NCBI RefSeq assembly: GCF_004793635.1 | Contig: NZ_SRXV01000003.1 | Span: 310,001-374,000, forward strand | Direction of reading: 5' to 3' | Source of the DNA: Marinicauda pacifica | Lineage (GTDB): Bacteria; Pseudomonadota; Alphaproteobacteria; Caulobacterales; Maricaulaceae | DNA: 64,000 nt | Shown here: piece after piece, positions 15,666 to 23,974 of the stretch | How the letters are laid out: the number at the start of each line of letters is the position of its first letter | Numbering within the stretch: the first letter of the stretch is position 1 | The notes under the pieces: model-generated | Told to the model about the DNA's origin: nothing | Databases searched by the model: none | What the model saw: the letters and a program-made list of their open reading frames with translations, nothing else | Made by a program: the position numbers and the translations under genes

Positions 15666-17383
15666 CCTCCGTCCCGCGCGGCGCAGGCCGGATCCGCATT
15701 CACGCCGACATCGATGAACCATTGCGCTCCGGCTTCACGCCGACGGCGCACCCATTCGTTCTGCAATTCGAACATGCCGGATACCGGATCGGTGCCGGCC
15801 AGCGGCCGGTCGGCGAAGCGAAGATAGGCTTCGTCCTCGGAATAGGGCCGCCAAGCGGCAGCGCCGTCGCTTTCAGGCGTTCCGCTGGCCGCAAAGGAGA
15901 CCCAGTAGTCGATCATGGACGCAGACAGGGCGCGCGCCCCCTCGCCGTCCGGCGCGGGCCAGTTCGGCGCCAGCGCGGCATCCTCGCCCACCTGGCCGAA
16001 CACGTAAGGCAGGTCGCTGGCGTGGAAGGCGCAGAGATCGCGGACTCGGGCCGCATCGCTGCAATGATCGAAGATATAGAGATAGGCCGGCAGGCCGTCG
16101 CGCGACTGCTCGGCGACCAGGCGCTCTACCGCCCAGCCATAGATGGCATCGCGGAAGGTATCCAGGGTGGACTGGTGCAGGTCGCTGACCGGATAGAGGC
16201 GCAGGAAGTCGTCGGCAAGATTGCCGTAACCGCACCGGATCGTCTCTTCATAGGCGGTTGCGCTTTCGGGAATGGGCGGCAGCAGGGCACGCTGCGAGCG
16301 CAGTTCGCCGCTGTTGAACCCGGCCAGAAGCGGAACCCGGGCCTGGCGGTCCTCTTCCAGCGCGTCGAGGACCTGGACCGGCAGGGACCAGCCATCGATC
16401 GTGCCCTGGCTGATGAAGCGCTGCCGGGTGGACGCATCGACCAGCGCCTGGGCGTCCATGGCGCGCAGATCCTCGAGCGTGGGCGCGTCCAGCGCCTCGC
16501 TCAGGTGCTTTCCGATGGCCTCGGCAGAAGGCAAGCCGAATGCGGGCCGGGACAGCTCCGGTACGGCACGGATATTCGGGCTTTGCGCAATCGCCTTGTC
16601 GAAAAGGCCGGAGGCCAGCGGACTGCTCATCAGATAGGTGACACTGAGGGCGCCTGCCGATTCCCCCATGACGGTGACATTGTCCGGGTCGCCGCCGAAC
16701 GCCTCGATATTCTCCTGCACCCAGCGCAAGGCTGCGATCTGGTCGAGCAGTCCGTAATTGCCTGAGGCCTGGCGGGGCGACTCTGCGGTGAGTTCCGGGT
16801 GGGCAAGCCAGCCCAGCACGCCGAGACGGTAGTTGATCGACACCAGCACGACGCCGCGCCGGGCGAGCGCCGCCCCGTCATACATGGGCCGGGCGCTGCC
16901 TCCGATGCGCAGCGAGCCGCCATGAATCCAGACGATGACCGGCGCCTCCTGGGCGCGGGCGGGCGCCCAGACATTGAGTGTGAGGCAATCTTCAGACGTG
17001 GCGTGAGGCGGATCGAAATAGAGGCTGGTGGGAGGAATGGCCGGCTGGATGCAGGCCGGACCGAAAGCCTCCGCGGTGCGCGTTCCGTCCCAGGCCGGGG
17101 CCGGTCCGGGCTCGCGCCAGCGCAGATCGCCCACAGGCGGCGCCGCATACGCAATTCCCTTGAAGACAGTCAGCCCCTCGCGCCTGACCCCTTCAAGACG
17201 GCCCTGCGCGATCTCCACGACAGGGGCCTCCGAGACCGGGGTTTCCGAGGCCGGGGCTTCCAGATCGGGGTTATCGGCGTGGGCCTCGCTGCCGGACGCA
17301 CGGGCGCATCCGGTCAGAGACATCAGAAGAACCGCGCAGGTCAGGGTCAGCACCGGGCGGATTTCGGCAGGTCGGTCCAGCAT
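15662..17383 (-). CDS. Type-B carboxylesterase, lipoprotein
   Basis: 573 aa, alpha/beta-hydrolase of the carboxylesterase B family. The N-terminus is a lipoprotein signal (VLTLTCAVLLMSLTGC). Oxyanion segment is VIVWIHGGSLRIGG; nucleophile is Ser in GESAGALSVTYL. The expected acid (FNSGELRS region) and histidine (LCAFHASDLPYVFG) of the triad are visible. It closely resembles the second esterase at 23975-25624. Last gene of a minus-strand operon after the MHS transporter and the Tat-exported protein, so it probably hydrolyses an ester in the periplasm or outer membrane. The frame is open upstream, but the lipobox fixes the start at 17383. Confidence 0.9.
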   Translation of the reverse strand: MLDRPAEIRPVLTLTCAVLLMSLTGCARASGSEAHADNPDLEAPASETPVSEAPVVEIAQGRLEGVRREGLTVFKGIAYAAPPVGDLRWREPGPAPAWDGTRTAEAFGPACIQPAIPPTSLYFDPPHATSEDCLTLNVWAPARAQEAPVIVWIHGGSLRIGGSARPMYDGAALARRGVVLVSINYRLGVLGWLAHPELTAESPRQASGNYGLLDQIAALRWVQENIEAFGGDPDNVTVMGESAGALSVTYLMSSPLASGLFDKAIAQSPNIRAVPELSRPAFGLPSAEAIGKHLSEALDAPTLEDLRAMDAQALVDASTRQRFISQGTIDGWSLPVQVLDALEEDRQARVPLLAGFNSGELRSQRALLPPIPESATAYEETIRCGYGNLADDFLRLYPVSDLHQSTLDTFRDAIYGWAVERLVAEQSRDGLPAYLYIFDHCSDAARVRDLCAFHASDLPYVFGQVGEDAALAPNWPAPDGEGARALSASMIDYWVSFAASGTPESDGAAAWRPYSEDEAYLRFADRPLAGTDPVSGMFELQNEWVRRRREAGAQWFIDVGVNADPACAARDGG

Positions 17384-17391
17384 GGCAGGCC

Positions 17392-18723
17392 TCAGATCAG
17401 AACACGTTCGACCAGCCGCTGAAACGCGGCCGTCGTCTCGGACACGGCATCCCCGGAAACACAGCGCGCATCGTCCTCGGCCACATGGTGGAAGCGATGG
17501 ACGCCGAAAACGCCGGCAACCGGCGCGTAGCCGGCCTCGATCACATTGCTCAGCTCGCCGGCCGAGAGCGTCTCGCTGGAGTAAGGGCCCTCCAGCCCGG
17601 ACAGACCGGCAAATTCCTCCCGGGCCGCAGGCAGCAGGGGCGGGCTGACCACGAGATAGCGCTGCGAATCGGTGCCGGGCAGCGGCATCAACCCGCCAAC
17701 GGCTTCGTGCCAATCGCGCGCGGCTAGGTTGGCTCCCAGATGGAGCCAGAACGCGGTCTCCTCCGGAGACGGGGCAACCGAGTGCAGCAACTCCTCCGCG
17801 CCCAGATACTGGTATTCGTGGCCGCTATTGCAGACAAAGGCGAGATCGTACTCAGGCGCCGCGCGCACGGCCCAGCGCGCCAGGTGGAGCCATGCGGCAA
17901 TCCCGCCCCCGCGCTCGCCCGCGCAGGTAAACCAGCCCGAGCGCGGCGTGGACACGACCAGCCAGCGGCCCCGCCCGCGGTCGAGCCGTCCGGCCAGGTT
18001 GAACGCGCGCCGCCGGCCACCCTCGCCGGTCACGGTCAGCGTGACGTCGCGCCCGTCGATCACGGCGGCCAGGAAGGGCGCGGCATCTTCGGGAGCCAGC
18101 AAGGCGACTGGGTTGGGATAAAGCGGCTCGCGGCCATCGGTATTGAGCGCGATGATCTTTCCGGTCGGCCCGTTCGTGACGATGACGCAGGCCAGCGCCC
18201 CGCCCTCGAAGGCCCGCCCGACCGGCGTGGCGACCCCGGGCCAGAACATCGACGACCAGCGCGCGTGGGACAGATCGACGAGCGCGATCGCGCCGTCCAG
18301 CGGCCGCTGCGCCAGACCCTGCGCATCCACGCGCACGATGGGCGCCGTCACTCCTTCGGCGGGCGTCGTCTGTACGATGGGCTGAGGCCAGACGGACGCT
18401 CGCGCCGTGCCGTCGCTGAGCTCTGCGCGGACGCTTTCAAACCAGGGCGCCGAGAAATACTGGCGTTCCGTCTGGAAGCCGGCCTGGGCCAGCTCGGCCT
18501 CCAGCCAGGCGCCGCAGGCGTCATCCCCCGGCCCGCCCGATTGCTTGTTTCCGAACGCGATATAGCGTTGGAGATCCTCGGCGGCCCGGCTGCCCTGGTT
18601 CCCCTGCGCAGCGGCGCGGGACGTACCGGCAGCAGCGATGATGGGCGCGGCCGCCGAGGCGGCCAAGAAGTTGCGCCGCGTCGTGCCGGCTCCGCTGTGG
18701 AAGGTGTCGGCCCGATCACTCAT
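17392..18723 (-). CDS. Tat-exported M28-peptidase-like protein lacking canonical metal ligands
   Basis: 443 aa. The twin-arginine signal is TTRRNFLAASAAAPIIAAAG (res. about 13-32). The body resembles M28 aminopeptidases with a PA-like insert (ALACVIVTN), but the zinc ligands are not standard. Where HxD...DN is expected it reads STPRSGWFTCAGERGGGIAA, and the E-E segment reads CNSGHEYQYLGAEELL. It may be an inactive or divergent hydrolase. It overlaps the upstream transporter stop by 8 bp and precedes the esterase by 8 bp, so the three are one operon. Start chosen at 18723, close to the Tat motif. Confidence 0.6.
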   Translation of the reverse strand: MSDRADTFHSGAGTTRRNFLAASAAAPIIAAAGTSRAAAQGNQGSRAAEDLQRYIAFGNKQSGGPGDDACGAWLEAELAQAGFQTERQYFSAPWFESVRAELSDGTARASVWPQPIVQTTPAEGVTAPIVRVDAQGLAQRPLDGAIALVDLSHARWSSMFWPGVATPVGRAFEGGALACVIVTNGPTGKIIALNTDGREPLYPNPVALLAPEDAAPFLAAVIDGRDVTLTVTGEGGRRRAFNLAGRLDRGRGRWLVVSTPRSGWFTCAGERGGGIAAWLHLARWAVRAAPEYDLAFVCNSGHEYQYLGAEELLHSVAPSPEETAFWLHLGANLAARDWHEAVGGLMPLPGTDSQRYLVVSPPLLPAAREEFAGLSGLEGPYSSETLSAGELSNVIEAGYAPVAGVFGVHRFHHVAEDDARCVSGDAVSETTAAFQRLVERVLI

Positions 18724-20383
18724 CGATATTCCTCCGGAACGTCTCGGGCAGGAAGAGGAGTCCGACAATCGCCGTCATCGCCGCGATCAGCACCGGATAC
18801 CAGAGCCCGAAATGGATGTTACCGGTCGCAGCGACCATCGCGAAGGCCACCGTGGGCAAAAATCCACCGAACCAGCCATTGCCGATATGATAGGGCAGCG
18901 ACATGGACGTGTAGCGGATGCGGGCCGGAAACAGCTCGACGAGCATGGCCGCGAGCGGCGCATAGGCCGCGGTGACCATCAACATGATGGCCACGATGAT
19001 CGCGATGACGAGTGGCCGGTTGATCTTGGCCGGGTCGGCCTCGTCGGGATAGCCGGCGGCAACGAGCTCCGCTCCGACCTCCTGCCGGAACGCGTCGATC
19101 TGCGCGGCTAGCTCCGCCTCGCCAAGCGCGGCCGGGTCGGGCGCGGTGATGACCCGATCGCTGATCGTCACAGTGGCGAGCGTGCCGGCCGGTGCTTCGG
19201 CATTGGCGTAGTTGATGCCGTTGCGCGCGAGATACGCTTTGGCAATGTCGCAGCTGCTGCTGTCGAACGTGTTCCGGCCGATCGGGTCGAACTGGATCGA
19301 GCATTCGCCCGGAGCCGCAGTCACCGTGACCGGGGCCTCCCGAACCGCCTGGGCCAGCTCGGGATTGGCCGCATGGGTCAACGCCTTGAACAGGGGAAAC
19401 AGGGTCAGTGCGGCCAGAATGCAGGCGGTCATGATGATCTTCTTGCGGCCGATCTTGTCGCTGAGCCAGCCGAAGAAGACGAAGGTCGGCGTCGCGATGA
19501 TCAGTGCAATCACCAGCAGGATGTTGGAGGTCGCCGGATCGACGTCTGCGATCCGCTCCAGGTAGAAGAGCGTGTAGAACTGGCCGGTATAGCCGATCAC
19601 CGCCTGACCGGCGACGCCGCCGAAAAGGGCGATCAGGATCAGCTTAAGGTTTGACCAGCGCCCGAAGGCTTCAGCCAGCGGCGCTTTGGACGTCGTGCCT
19701 TCGTCTTTCATCTTCTGGAAGGTCGGGCTTTCCGCGAGCTGGAACCGGATCCAGAGCGAGATCACCAGCAGGAAGATCGAGAGCAGGAAGGGCAGGCGCC
19801 AGCCCCAGTCGGAAAAAGCCTCCTCTCCGAGAATGGCGCGCAGGCCGATCACGAAGAGCAGCGCGATGAACAGGCCGATCGTGGCGGTGGTCTGGATGAA
19901 GCTGGTAAAGAAGCCCCGCTTGCCCATGGGGGCGTGCTCGGCCACGTAGGTCGCCGCGCCCCCATATTCCCCGCCCACCGCGAGGCCCTGAAGCAGGCGG
20001 AGGGCGACGAGAATGATCGGGGCGGTAATCCCGATGGCATCATAGCTCGGCAGGAAGCCGACCGCGAAGGTCGACAGGCCCATCAGTCCCATCGTGACCA
20101 AGAATGTGTTCTTCCGGCCCACCATGTCGCCCACGCGCCCGAAGACGATCGAGCCGAGCGGCCGGATAGCGAAGCCCGCCGCAAACGCGGCCAGCGCCAG
20201 GATGAAGGCGGTCGTCTCGTTGACACCGGAGAAGAATTTGACGGAGATATACCCGGCCAGCAGGCCGTACAGATAGAAGTCGTACCATTCGAACATGGTA
20301 CCGAGTGACGAGGCCGCGATGACCTTGACGTCGTTCGAACTGAATTTGTGCGCGGCTGGCGCCTGCGTGTCGTCGGCGGCCAT
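18716..20383 (-). CDS. MFS transporter, metabolite:H+ symporter (MHS) family
   Basis: 555 aa, about 12 TM helices. N-terminal MHS hallmark: ASSLGTMFEWYDFYLYGLLA (res. about 24-43), then IRPLGSIVFGRVGDMVGRKN and LRLLQGLAVGGEYGGAATYV. Family members import organic acids, betaine or proline with protons. Unusually, about 115 residues with two cysteines (GECSIQFDPIGRNTFDSSSC) are inserted in the C-terminal half between TM segments, probably periplasmic. First gene of the operon with the Tat protein and esterase; ATG at 20381-20383 follows AGGGGAGGGA. An imperfect dyad CTCAC-AC-GTGAG lies upstream at 20495-20506. Confidence 0.9.
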   Translation of the reverse strand: MAADDTQAPAAHKFSSNDVKVIAASSLGTMFEWYDFYLYGLLAGYISVKFFSGVNETTAFILALAAFAAGFAIRPLGSIVFGRVGDMVGRKNTFLVTMGLMGLSTFAVGFLPSYDAIGITAPIILVALRLLQGLAVGGEYGGAATYVAEHAPMGKRGFFTSFIQTTATIGLFIALLFVIGLRAILGEEAFSDWGWRLPFLLSIFLLVISLWIRFQLAESPTFQKMKDEGTTSKAPLAEAFGRWSNLKLILIALFGGVAGQAVIGYTGQFYTLFYLERIADVDPATSNILLVIALIIATPTFVFFGWLSDKIGRKKIIMTACILAALTLFPLFKALTHAANPELAQAVREAPVTVTAAPGECSIQFDPIGRNTFDSSSCDIAKAYLARNGINYANAEAPAGTLATVTISDRVITAPDPAALGEAELAAQIDAFRQEVGAELVAAGYPDEADPAKINRPLVIAIIVAIMLMVTAAYAPLAAMLVELFPARIRYTSMSLPYHIGNGWFGGFLPTVAFAMVAATGNIHFGLWYPVLIAAMTAIVGLLFLPETFRRNIDE

Positions 20384-20570
20384 GGGCCTGTCCCTCCCCT
20401 GTGTCGGGAGCCATTGCCGGTCTGTCGCCGGCATTCGGCTCGTATAAGACGGCGCGGGACGAGCAACCCTCCTCCCCGCGCCGGATTTCATTCGCTCACA
20501 CGTGAGTTAATACATAAACCGCACCGCAAGCCAAGCCGCAAGGCGTGGAGTTTCAGATTTATCGAGACCG

Positions 20571-21281
20571 CTATTCGGGCCGGTTATCGCAGATCGTCTT
20601 AAGGCCGCCGGCCATGAACCGGGCCATGCGCGCCTTCACCGCGGCGTAGTCGTCGGACTTGCACAAGCCGCCGGACAGCTTGTCGATACGGCCGGTCCGC
20701 GCGAGGGTGACCATCAGGGCCCCGCTGACGAAATGATAGCCCCAGAAGATGTCTTCTTTCGACGCGTCCGGGAGCGCCTTGCCAAGAATCTCGATGAGGC
20801 GCAGCACGACCGGGTCGAAATGCTGGTCCATCATCTCCGCGCCCCATTGCGGGGTATTGGCGATCTGGGCGCTCAGCGCGCCGTAATTGCGCCAGCCATC
20901 CCCGCCTTCGATATAGAGATCCAGATCGGTATCCAGAAAGGCGCGCAGCGCACCCTCGACGGTGGGCTTGCCTCCAGACGCCTTGTCGTAAGCGTCGAGC
21001 GCCTTCATCCGGCGCTCGCTGGTAACCGCGGCGCGCCGCGCGAACACGGCGTCGAAGAGCTCCTGCTTGTCGGCGAAATAGTAGTTCAGCAGCGTGTGAT
21101 GAACGCCGACGCCCTTGGCGACATCCTTCAACGTAACGCCATACAGGCCGTGACGAGAGAACAGATACTCGGCCACATCGAGAATCTGCTCGATGGTCTC
21201 GGCGCGCTTTTCCGCCTTCGTCTGACGCTTTCGCTGAGGTTTGGACTCTGCCGCCAAGATCAATCCTTTCCTGGTCTTCAC
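20571..21281 (-). CDS. TetR-family regulator of the uptake/catabolic cluster
   Basis: Up to 236 aa. TetR HTH: TIEQILDVAEYLFSRHGLYG, VTLKDVAKGVGVHHTLLNYY, FADKQELFDAVFARR (res. about 28-76). The C-terminal domain is of the TetR_C_11/AcrR-like type. The first codon of the frame is GTG at 21279-21281. A TTG eight codons further in has AGGAAAGG at good spacing and may be the true start. It lies between the MHS transporter (same strand) and the divergent TonB receptor; inverted repeats at 21455-21476 (ATTCAC-N10-GTGAAT) and 20495-20506 may be its operators. Confidence 0.83.
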   Translation of the reverse strand: MKTRKGLILAAESKPQRKRQTKAEKRAETIEQILDVAEYLFSRHGLYGVTLKDVAKGVGVHHTLLNYYFADKQELFDAVFARRAAVTSERRMKALDAYDKASGGKPTVEGALRAFLDTDLDLYIEGGDGWRNYGALSAQIANTPQWGAEMMDQHFDPVVLRLIEILGKALPDASKEDIFWGYHFVSGALMVTLARTGRIDKLSGGLCKSDDYAAVKARMARFMAGGLKTICDNRPE

Positions 21282-21454
21282 CTCTCGGTGTCAGGGTATT
21301 AGCCTTGTCATAGAGCGTTGACGACGCACCGCACAACCGGCTTTGCCAGAGCTTGCGCCGCACCGCACAATTCATTCAAGCCCTGTAGAGACACCTGTCG
21401 CAAGACCTTCCGGTGCGAGCCGCAAGCGCGAAACAATAAATTACCTAGAATCTT

Positions 21455-21476
21455 ATTCACACGCTTGTCAGTGAAT
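21455..21476. promoter_or_regulatory. Inverted repeat upstream of the TonB receptor gene
   Basis: Perfect 6-bp arms ATTCAC and GTGAAT separated by 10 bp, 73 bp before the receptor start and inside the tetR/receptor divergent region. A candidate TetR operator; a related but shorter dyad lies before the MHS gene. Confidence 0.35.
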
Positions 21477-21548
21477 ATCTTTTGTGCGTAGGCTTTCCTC
21501 ATAACGATCAGGTCGGCATAGACCGGCCACCCAGGGGAGGAAATAGCT

Positions 21549-23834
21549 ATGAAGACCATACTGCGCGCGACCGCGTCTGTGATCGCACTTGCCGCTTTGC
21601 CATGCCCGGTTCTAGCCCAAGAGGCCCCGGAGCCGTCAGCCGACACCACTCCCAATCAAGCCCGCACGGGCCAGAGCGATGTCATCGTCGTGACCGCCAC
21701 CCGCCGTGAAATGAATGTCCAGGATATCCCGATCAGCGTCACGGCGTTTTCTCAAGAAGAGCTCACGATCAAGGGGATTGTCGGGTATGAGGGCCTGGCC
21801 CTCGAAACCCCCGGTGCGGTGCTCAACAAGCCGACCGCCAACTTCAACACCTTCTCGGTGCGCGGAATCGCAACCAACGGCTACGGTGCGAATCTTCAAA
21901 ATACCGTGGCGGTGTATATCGACGAGCTGCCGATCTCGGCCAACGGCAACTCCACCCAGCTCGATTCCACGCTGTTCGATGTGGAACGCGTCGAATTCCT
22001 GCGCGGCCCGCAAGGCACGCTGTTTGGATCAGGCTCGCTCGCCGGCGCCGTCCGCATCCTGACCAAGAGCCCGGATCTCAACGATTTCGATGCTGAAACG
22101 CTGGTCGATTTCGGCATAACAGAGGGCGATTCCTTCCGCCAGCGCTATAACGGCATGGTCAACGTGCCGATCGTCGAGGACAAGCTGGCACTGCGAGTCG
22201 TGGGATTCTACCGCGACGAGGAAGGCTGGGTCGAGAATATCGGGACAGGCGTGGAGAATGCCAACACGCTGGAGGCCTATGGCGGCCGGGCGATCCTCCA
22301 GTGGGAGCCGACCGACGAGCTCTCGCTACGTTTCATGGCGCTGCACGAGACGAGCGAGCCGGAGGATTCCCAGCTCATCAACCCCAATCTTGGTGACGAC
22401 CGCGATACGCGGCGCACGCGGCGCTCGGACATTTACGCCGGCTATCTGGATTCCTACAACGCGACGCTGGACTATGATTTCGGCTTCGCCAATCTGACGA
22501 GTTCGACCACCTACTCGCTCTACGACCAAAAATTCATCATCGATCTGGACGCCACGTTCGGCGGCGCCGTGCCCTTCGCACTCGACGCGCTGGCCTATGA
22601 CGATGCGTTCGTGCAGGAAATGCGGCTGGTCTCAGCAGAGGGCGGACGGTTCGACTGGGTCGCCGGCGCATTCTATTACTACAAGCGCCGCGACGTCGAT
22701 TTCAACTATCGCTCGTCGCAGGACTTCCTGGATGCACGCGGGCTGACCGGGCTTCCTGACGAATACTACTCGCGCAGCAGTACCCATGCCATCTCGCACG
22801 AACTGGCGGCCTTCGGCGAGCTGACCTACCGCTTCTCGGACAATTTCTGGCTCACGGGCGGGCTGCGCTACGGCGCCCTCGATGTTCAGGGCTTTGCCGA
22901 AGGAAGCGGCTATACCAGCAACTATCTGACCGCAGCACTGACCGGCTATTCCGGCCCGCTGACCGTCACGCCCAACGTTGCAGCCACCGGCGAGGAGGGT
23001 ACCGAGGAGGGGCCGTCCTACAAGTTCAGCGCCTCCTACCGCCCGGTCGACAACATGACCGTGTACGCCACCTATTCGACCGGCTTTCGCGCGCCGGTGG
23101 TCAACGCACGCGGCGGCCTCGCGAGCACCGTGGATCCCACCGACATCGTGATCCCGGACGGGGCCTCATCCGACGAGCTGGAAAATTACGAGATCGGCGT
23201 GAAGGGCAACTGGTTCGACGGCAGGCTGAGGGCAAATATCGCGGCCTATTACATCGAATGGAGCAATATCCAGGTCCAGGCCAACCGCGTTTCGGACTCC
23301 GTCCAGTTCGCCACCAATATCGGCGGAGCGACCAGCCAAGGCCTTGAGTTCGAGGTCGATGCAACTCTGTTCGAAGGCCTCAATCTGGGTCTTAACGCGT
23401 CATTCAACGACAGCGAGGTTGACGACCTGACCGCTCAGGAAGCGGCCATCTCCGGAGCCGTGGAAGGCGTGCAGCTTGCCTTCCCCGAATTCCAGGGCTC
23501 GATCTATCTGAACTATTCGTGGGCGCTTTCGCCGACCGTTCAGGGCTTCACCTCGATCAACGCGCGCCACGTCGACGGCTTCCCCAACCAGTTCCCCTAC
23601 GTGCCGGGGCGGCCGGGTGTGCCGGCGCCGACCTACTCTCCCACCGAGTCCTATCAGAGCGTGAACGGTACGCTCGGCGCATTCTTTGGCGATCACCTGA
23701 CCGCCACGGTCTATGTCGAGAACGCGTTCGACGACGATTCTCTGATCTACGCCCACCCGGAAGCCTTTGCGGATGCGCGATCCAGCACGTTGCGCCCGCG
23801 CACCGTGGGTATCCGTCTCAACTACCGCTACTGA
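21549..23834 (+). CDS. TonB-dependent outer-membrane receptor
   Basis: 761 aa. Signal peptide MKTILRATASVIALAALPCP; TonB-box-like DVIVVTATRR (about res. 41-50); plug domain (QDIPISVTAFSQEEL to about res. 170, with VRGIATNGYG and FLRGPQGTLFGSGSLAGAVR); then a beta-barrel ending in TVGIRLNYRY with terminal aromatic. Such receptors import siderophores, vitamins, sugars or aromatic and steroid-like compounds. The neighbours (esterases, acyl-CoA synthetase, MHS transporter) favour an ester or acid carbon source over iron. ATG preceded by GGGGAGGAAAT. Confidence 0.95.
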   Translation: MKTILRATASVIALAALPCPVLAQEAPEPSADTTPNQARTGQSDVIVVTATRREMNVQDIPISVTAFSQEELTIKGIVGYEGLALETPGAVLNKPTANFNTFSVRGIATNGYGANLQNTVAVYIDELPISANGNSTQLDSTLFDVERVEFLRGPQGTLFGSGSLAGAVRILTKSPDLNDFDAETLVDFGITEGDSFRQRYNGMVNVPIVEDKLALRVVGFYRDEEGWVENIGTGVENANTLEAYGGRAILQWEPTDELSLRFMALHETSEPEDSQLINPNLGDDRDTRRTRRSDIYAGYLDSYNATLDYDFGFANLTSSTTYSLYDQKFIIDLDATFGGAVPFALDALAYDDAFVQEMRLVSAEGGRFDWVAGAFYYYKRRDVDFNYRSSQDFLDARGLTGLPDEYYSRSSTHAISHELAAFGELTYRFSDNFWLTGGLRYGALDVQGFAEGSGYTSNYLTAALTGYSGPLTVTPNVAATGEEGTEEGPSYKFSASYRPVDNMTVYATYSTGFRAPVVNARGGLASTVDPTDIVIPDGASSDELENYEIGVKGNWFDGRLRANIAAYYIEWSNIQVQANRVSDSVQFATNIGGATSQGLEFEVDATLFEGLNLGLNASFNDSEVDDLTAQEAAISGAVEGVQLAFPEFQGSIYLNYSWALSPTVQGFTSINARHVDGFPNQFPYVPGRPGVPAPTYSPTESYQSVNGTLGAFFGDHLTATVYVENAFDDDSLIYAHPEAFADARSSTLRPRTVGIRLNYRY

Positions 23835-23859
23835 TCCATGCCCGCTGGTATCACACTCT

Positions 23860-23927
23860 CCCGCCAAGCCGGTCCGTCCCGGCGACTGCCGCGCTCCCGA
23901 AGCGGCTGGACGGACCGGCCTGGCGGG
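23860..23927 (+). repeat. Long hairpin between the TonB receptor and esterase genes
   Basis: Arms of 20 nt each (23860-23879 and 23908-23927) pair with a single G-U-compatible mismatch; the 28-nt loop contains a smaller GCCGC/GCGGC stem. It lacks a T-run, so it is more likely an mRNA-stabilising or attenuating structure or a mobile dyad than a terminator. Confidence 0.65.
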
Positions 23928-23974
23928 GGCCAGAGCAAAGCACCGCCGCGAGGCACGAACCGAAGGAAGCATCC

